DNA of 6,346 bases, taken from assembly GCA_001828295.1 (NCBI GenBank), contig MHYI01000209.1:1-6346 (forward strand). The letters run 5' to 3'. The stretch is from Planctomycetes bacterium RBG_16_41_13. Lineage in GTDB: Bacteria; Planctomycetota; Brocadiia; Brocadiales; Brocadiaceae. Below, one piece after another: positions 4,969 through 6,346 of the stretch. The notes under the pieces are model-generated. The model made no database searches. It saw nothing but the letters and a program-made list of their open reading frames with translations, and was not told the DNA's origin. The position numbers were made by a program, and so were the translations under genes. The first letter of the stretch is position 1, and each line of letters opens with the position of its first letter.

Positions 4969-6306
4969 ATGAAGAATCTTATTTTTATTCGCAAGGTATA
5001 CATACTATTTTTAGTTCTTTTTCCTCAGGGAGTATTGCTTTCAGGAACCGTGAGCAGTGATACGTCTCCGGAAATGAGGAAAGAAGAAGCGGGCATTGAT
5101 AAACCTGCCGTAATGTCTCCTCAGTCGTTAAATTTAAAGTGGTTAATTAAGGAGGCGATGGAACATAATCCTGAAATTTTTGCTATGCGTCAGCGATTAA
5201 ATGCTTCCAGGGCAAAAATTTCTCAGGCAAAATCACTGGATGATCCCATGTTCCGGGCAGGTTCTTTTGATATGTCCAACAATCCTTTCAACATCAACGG
5301 CCAAACCGGCATGCTGCAACAGCGGTATGCCCTGTCTCAGAAAATTCCCTTTCCCGGCAAGCTTGACATGAAAGGGAAAATAGCCACTCAGGAATCTAAA
5401 ATGACAGAAGAAGACCTGTTGGCAAAGGTGCAGGAAATTACCGCCATGGTAAAAACAGCCTTTTATGATCTGTTTTACGTAAACCGCGCCATTGCAATTA
5501 CGGAAGAGAACAGGGAGCTGCTTCGTAAATTTGCGAAAATAGCGGAGACAAAATACGCCGTGGGCAAAACCTCGCAAAGGGATGTGCTTTCTGCACAGGT
5601 TGAGCTATCGACGCTTACCAATGAACTTATCGTTTTGAACAAGGAGAAAGAGTCGGTTATTGCCATGATGAATGTTTTACTTGACAGGCATCCACAGCAT
5701 CCGTTGGGGGATCCCCCTCTTTTTGAAATACATCGTTTGGAGGTAACGTTAGAAGGGTTGGAAAGCATTGCCGTAAACAACAGGCCTGAATTGAAAAAGT
5801 ATGACCATGCAATCAAAAGGAATGAGGCGCAGCTAAAACTTTCAAAAAAAGATTATTACTTTACGGATTTTGAACCCATGGTTGAATATATGCAGGAGGA
5901 CGGAAACCCGGATACGTGGGCGTCCTCCATTTCGGTTAATATACCATGGTTGTGGCCGAAGAACCGCGCCAGGGTTAAGGAAGCAAATGAGGATCTTTCT
6001 GCCTCCAGGTCAGAGCACCGGTATATTAATAATAAGACGCTGTTTGAAGTAAAAGATTATTATGTCAAATTGCAATCGTCCGAAAGCACGGTAAATCTTT
6101 TCAAAACCGGTGTTATTCCACAGGCGGAGCAATCCCTTAAAGCGGCACAGATCGGATATGAAGCGGATATCATCGATTTTCTCAGCCTGATTGACAGTCA
6201 ACGAGTGCTTTTAAACTCCAAACTTCATTACTATAAATCGGTAGTTGATTATGAAACAAACCTGGCGAATCTTGAAAGGGCAGTGGGGGTACAACTGTCG
6301 CAGTGA
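4969..6306 (+). CDS. TolC-family outer-membrane efflux protein (CusC/CzcC-like)
   Basis: A 445-residue outer-membrane channel subunit that would form a trimer spanning the outer membrane and periplasm. A signal peptide covers about 1-26, with no lipobox cysteine, so it is not a lipoprotein of the CusC kind. SQKIPFPGKL at 123-132 is the signature usual in heavy-metal and related TolC-like proteins. Two helix-hairpin halves carry the typical repeat: ETKYAVGKTSQRDVLSAQVE (193-212) and AAQIGYEADIIDFLSLIDSQ (392-411). Length is normal. It starts 27 bases after the protease gene. AGAGGG at 4951-4956 is 12 bases from this ATG, which is long; a four-codon frame (ATG 4958, stop overlapping the real ATG) lies between and could couple translation. 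An adaptor and an RND pump would be expected next, past the right edge. Confidence 0.92.
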   Translation: MKNLIFIRKVYILFLVLFPQGVLLSGTVSSDTSPEMRKEEAGIDKPAVMSPQSLNLKWLIKEAMEHNPEIFAMRQRLNASRAKISQAKSLDDPMFRAGSFDMSNNPFNINGQTGMLQQRYALSQKIPFPGKLDMKGKIATQESKMTEEDLLAKVQEITAMVKTAFYDLFYVNRAIAITEENRELLRKFAKIAETKYAVGKTSQRDVLSAQVELSTLTNELIVLNKEKESVIAMMNVLLDRHPQHPLGDPPLFEIHRLEVTLEGLESIAVNNRPELKKYDHAIKRNEAQLKLSKKDYYFTDFEPMVEYMQEDGNPDTWASSISVNIPWLWPKNRARVKEANEDLSASRSEHRYINNKTLFEVKDYYVKLQSSESTVNLFKTGVIPQAEQSLKAAQIGYEADIIDFLSLIDSQRVLLNSKLHYYKSVVDYETNLANLERAVGVQLSQ

Positions 6307-6346
6307 TTTATTTTAAAATATATTGCCACCACAGCGGCATTTTTAT
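6307..6346 (+). other. Right-edge spacer with a weak hairpin and T-run
   Basis: TGCC (6324-6327) and GGCA (6336-6339) can pair around an 8-base loop before TTTTT at 6340-6344. A four-pair stem is too weak for a confident terminator. The window stops here, so whether an adaptor or pump gene continues the operon is not visible. Confidence 0.25.

Noticed and set aside
5233..5816. Minus-strand open frames of 113-114 codons opposite the TolC-type gene
   Set aside because: They lie entirely inside a well-supported gene on the other strand and have no recognisable domain; they are shadows.

Overview
The window is bacterial, Gram-negative DNA. It encodes an outer-membrane beta-barrel protein, a TolC-family outer-membrane protein and a LolA-like periplasmic protein. 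GC content is moderate and the spacers are crowded with palindromic dispersed repeats. This style, including the C-rich/G-rich paired palindromes, reminds me of anammox planctomycetes (Brocadia/Kuenenia type). That placement is an impression from memory, not shown by any marker in the window.

Left part (1-277): a repeat-rich spacer with two near-identical 80-bp units at a 111-bp period, each followed by a short perfect hairpin. Then (278-2328) comes a two-gene, translationally coupled unit. The first gene is a LolA-like 'outer membrane lipoprotein-sorting' family protein whose frame is interrupted by one in-frame TAG. The frame continues for 76 recognisable codons up to a TAA that overlaps the ATG of the second gene, a porin-like outer-membrane barrel. 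In other genomes such pairs often accompany an MMPL/RND-type exporter; none is visible here.

Middle (2329-3497): a 1.2-kb region with no intact gene. It holds a GC-rich palindromic element and a minus-strand wreck of a HAD hydrolase / trehalose-6-phosphate phosphatase fusion. Inside the wreck sits a clean 144-bp MITE-like insertion with 25-bp terminal inverted repeats and a 9-bp target duplication. A nested 33-bp palindrome lies inside that insertion.

Right part (3498-6306): a compact operon of a BlaI/MecI/CopY-family repressor, an M56 (BlaR1-like) membrane zinc protease overlapping it by 11 bp, and a TolC/CusC-type outer-membrane efflux channel. The protease lacks the beta-lactam-binding sensor domain of BlaR1. 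It carries instead two small cysteine clusters, both predicted on the periplasmic face. With the efflux channel next door, my inference is a proteolysis-switched envelope sensor (metal or thiol stress) that derepresses an efflux pump whose remaining parts would lie beyond the right edge.
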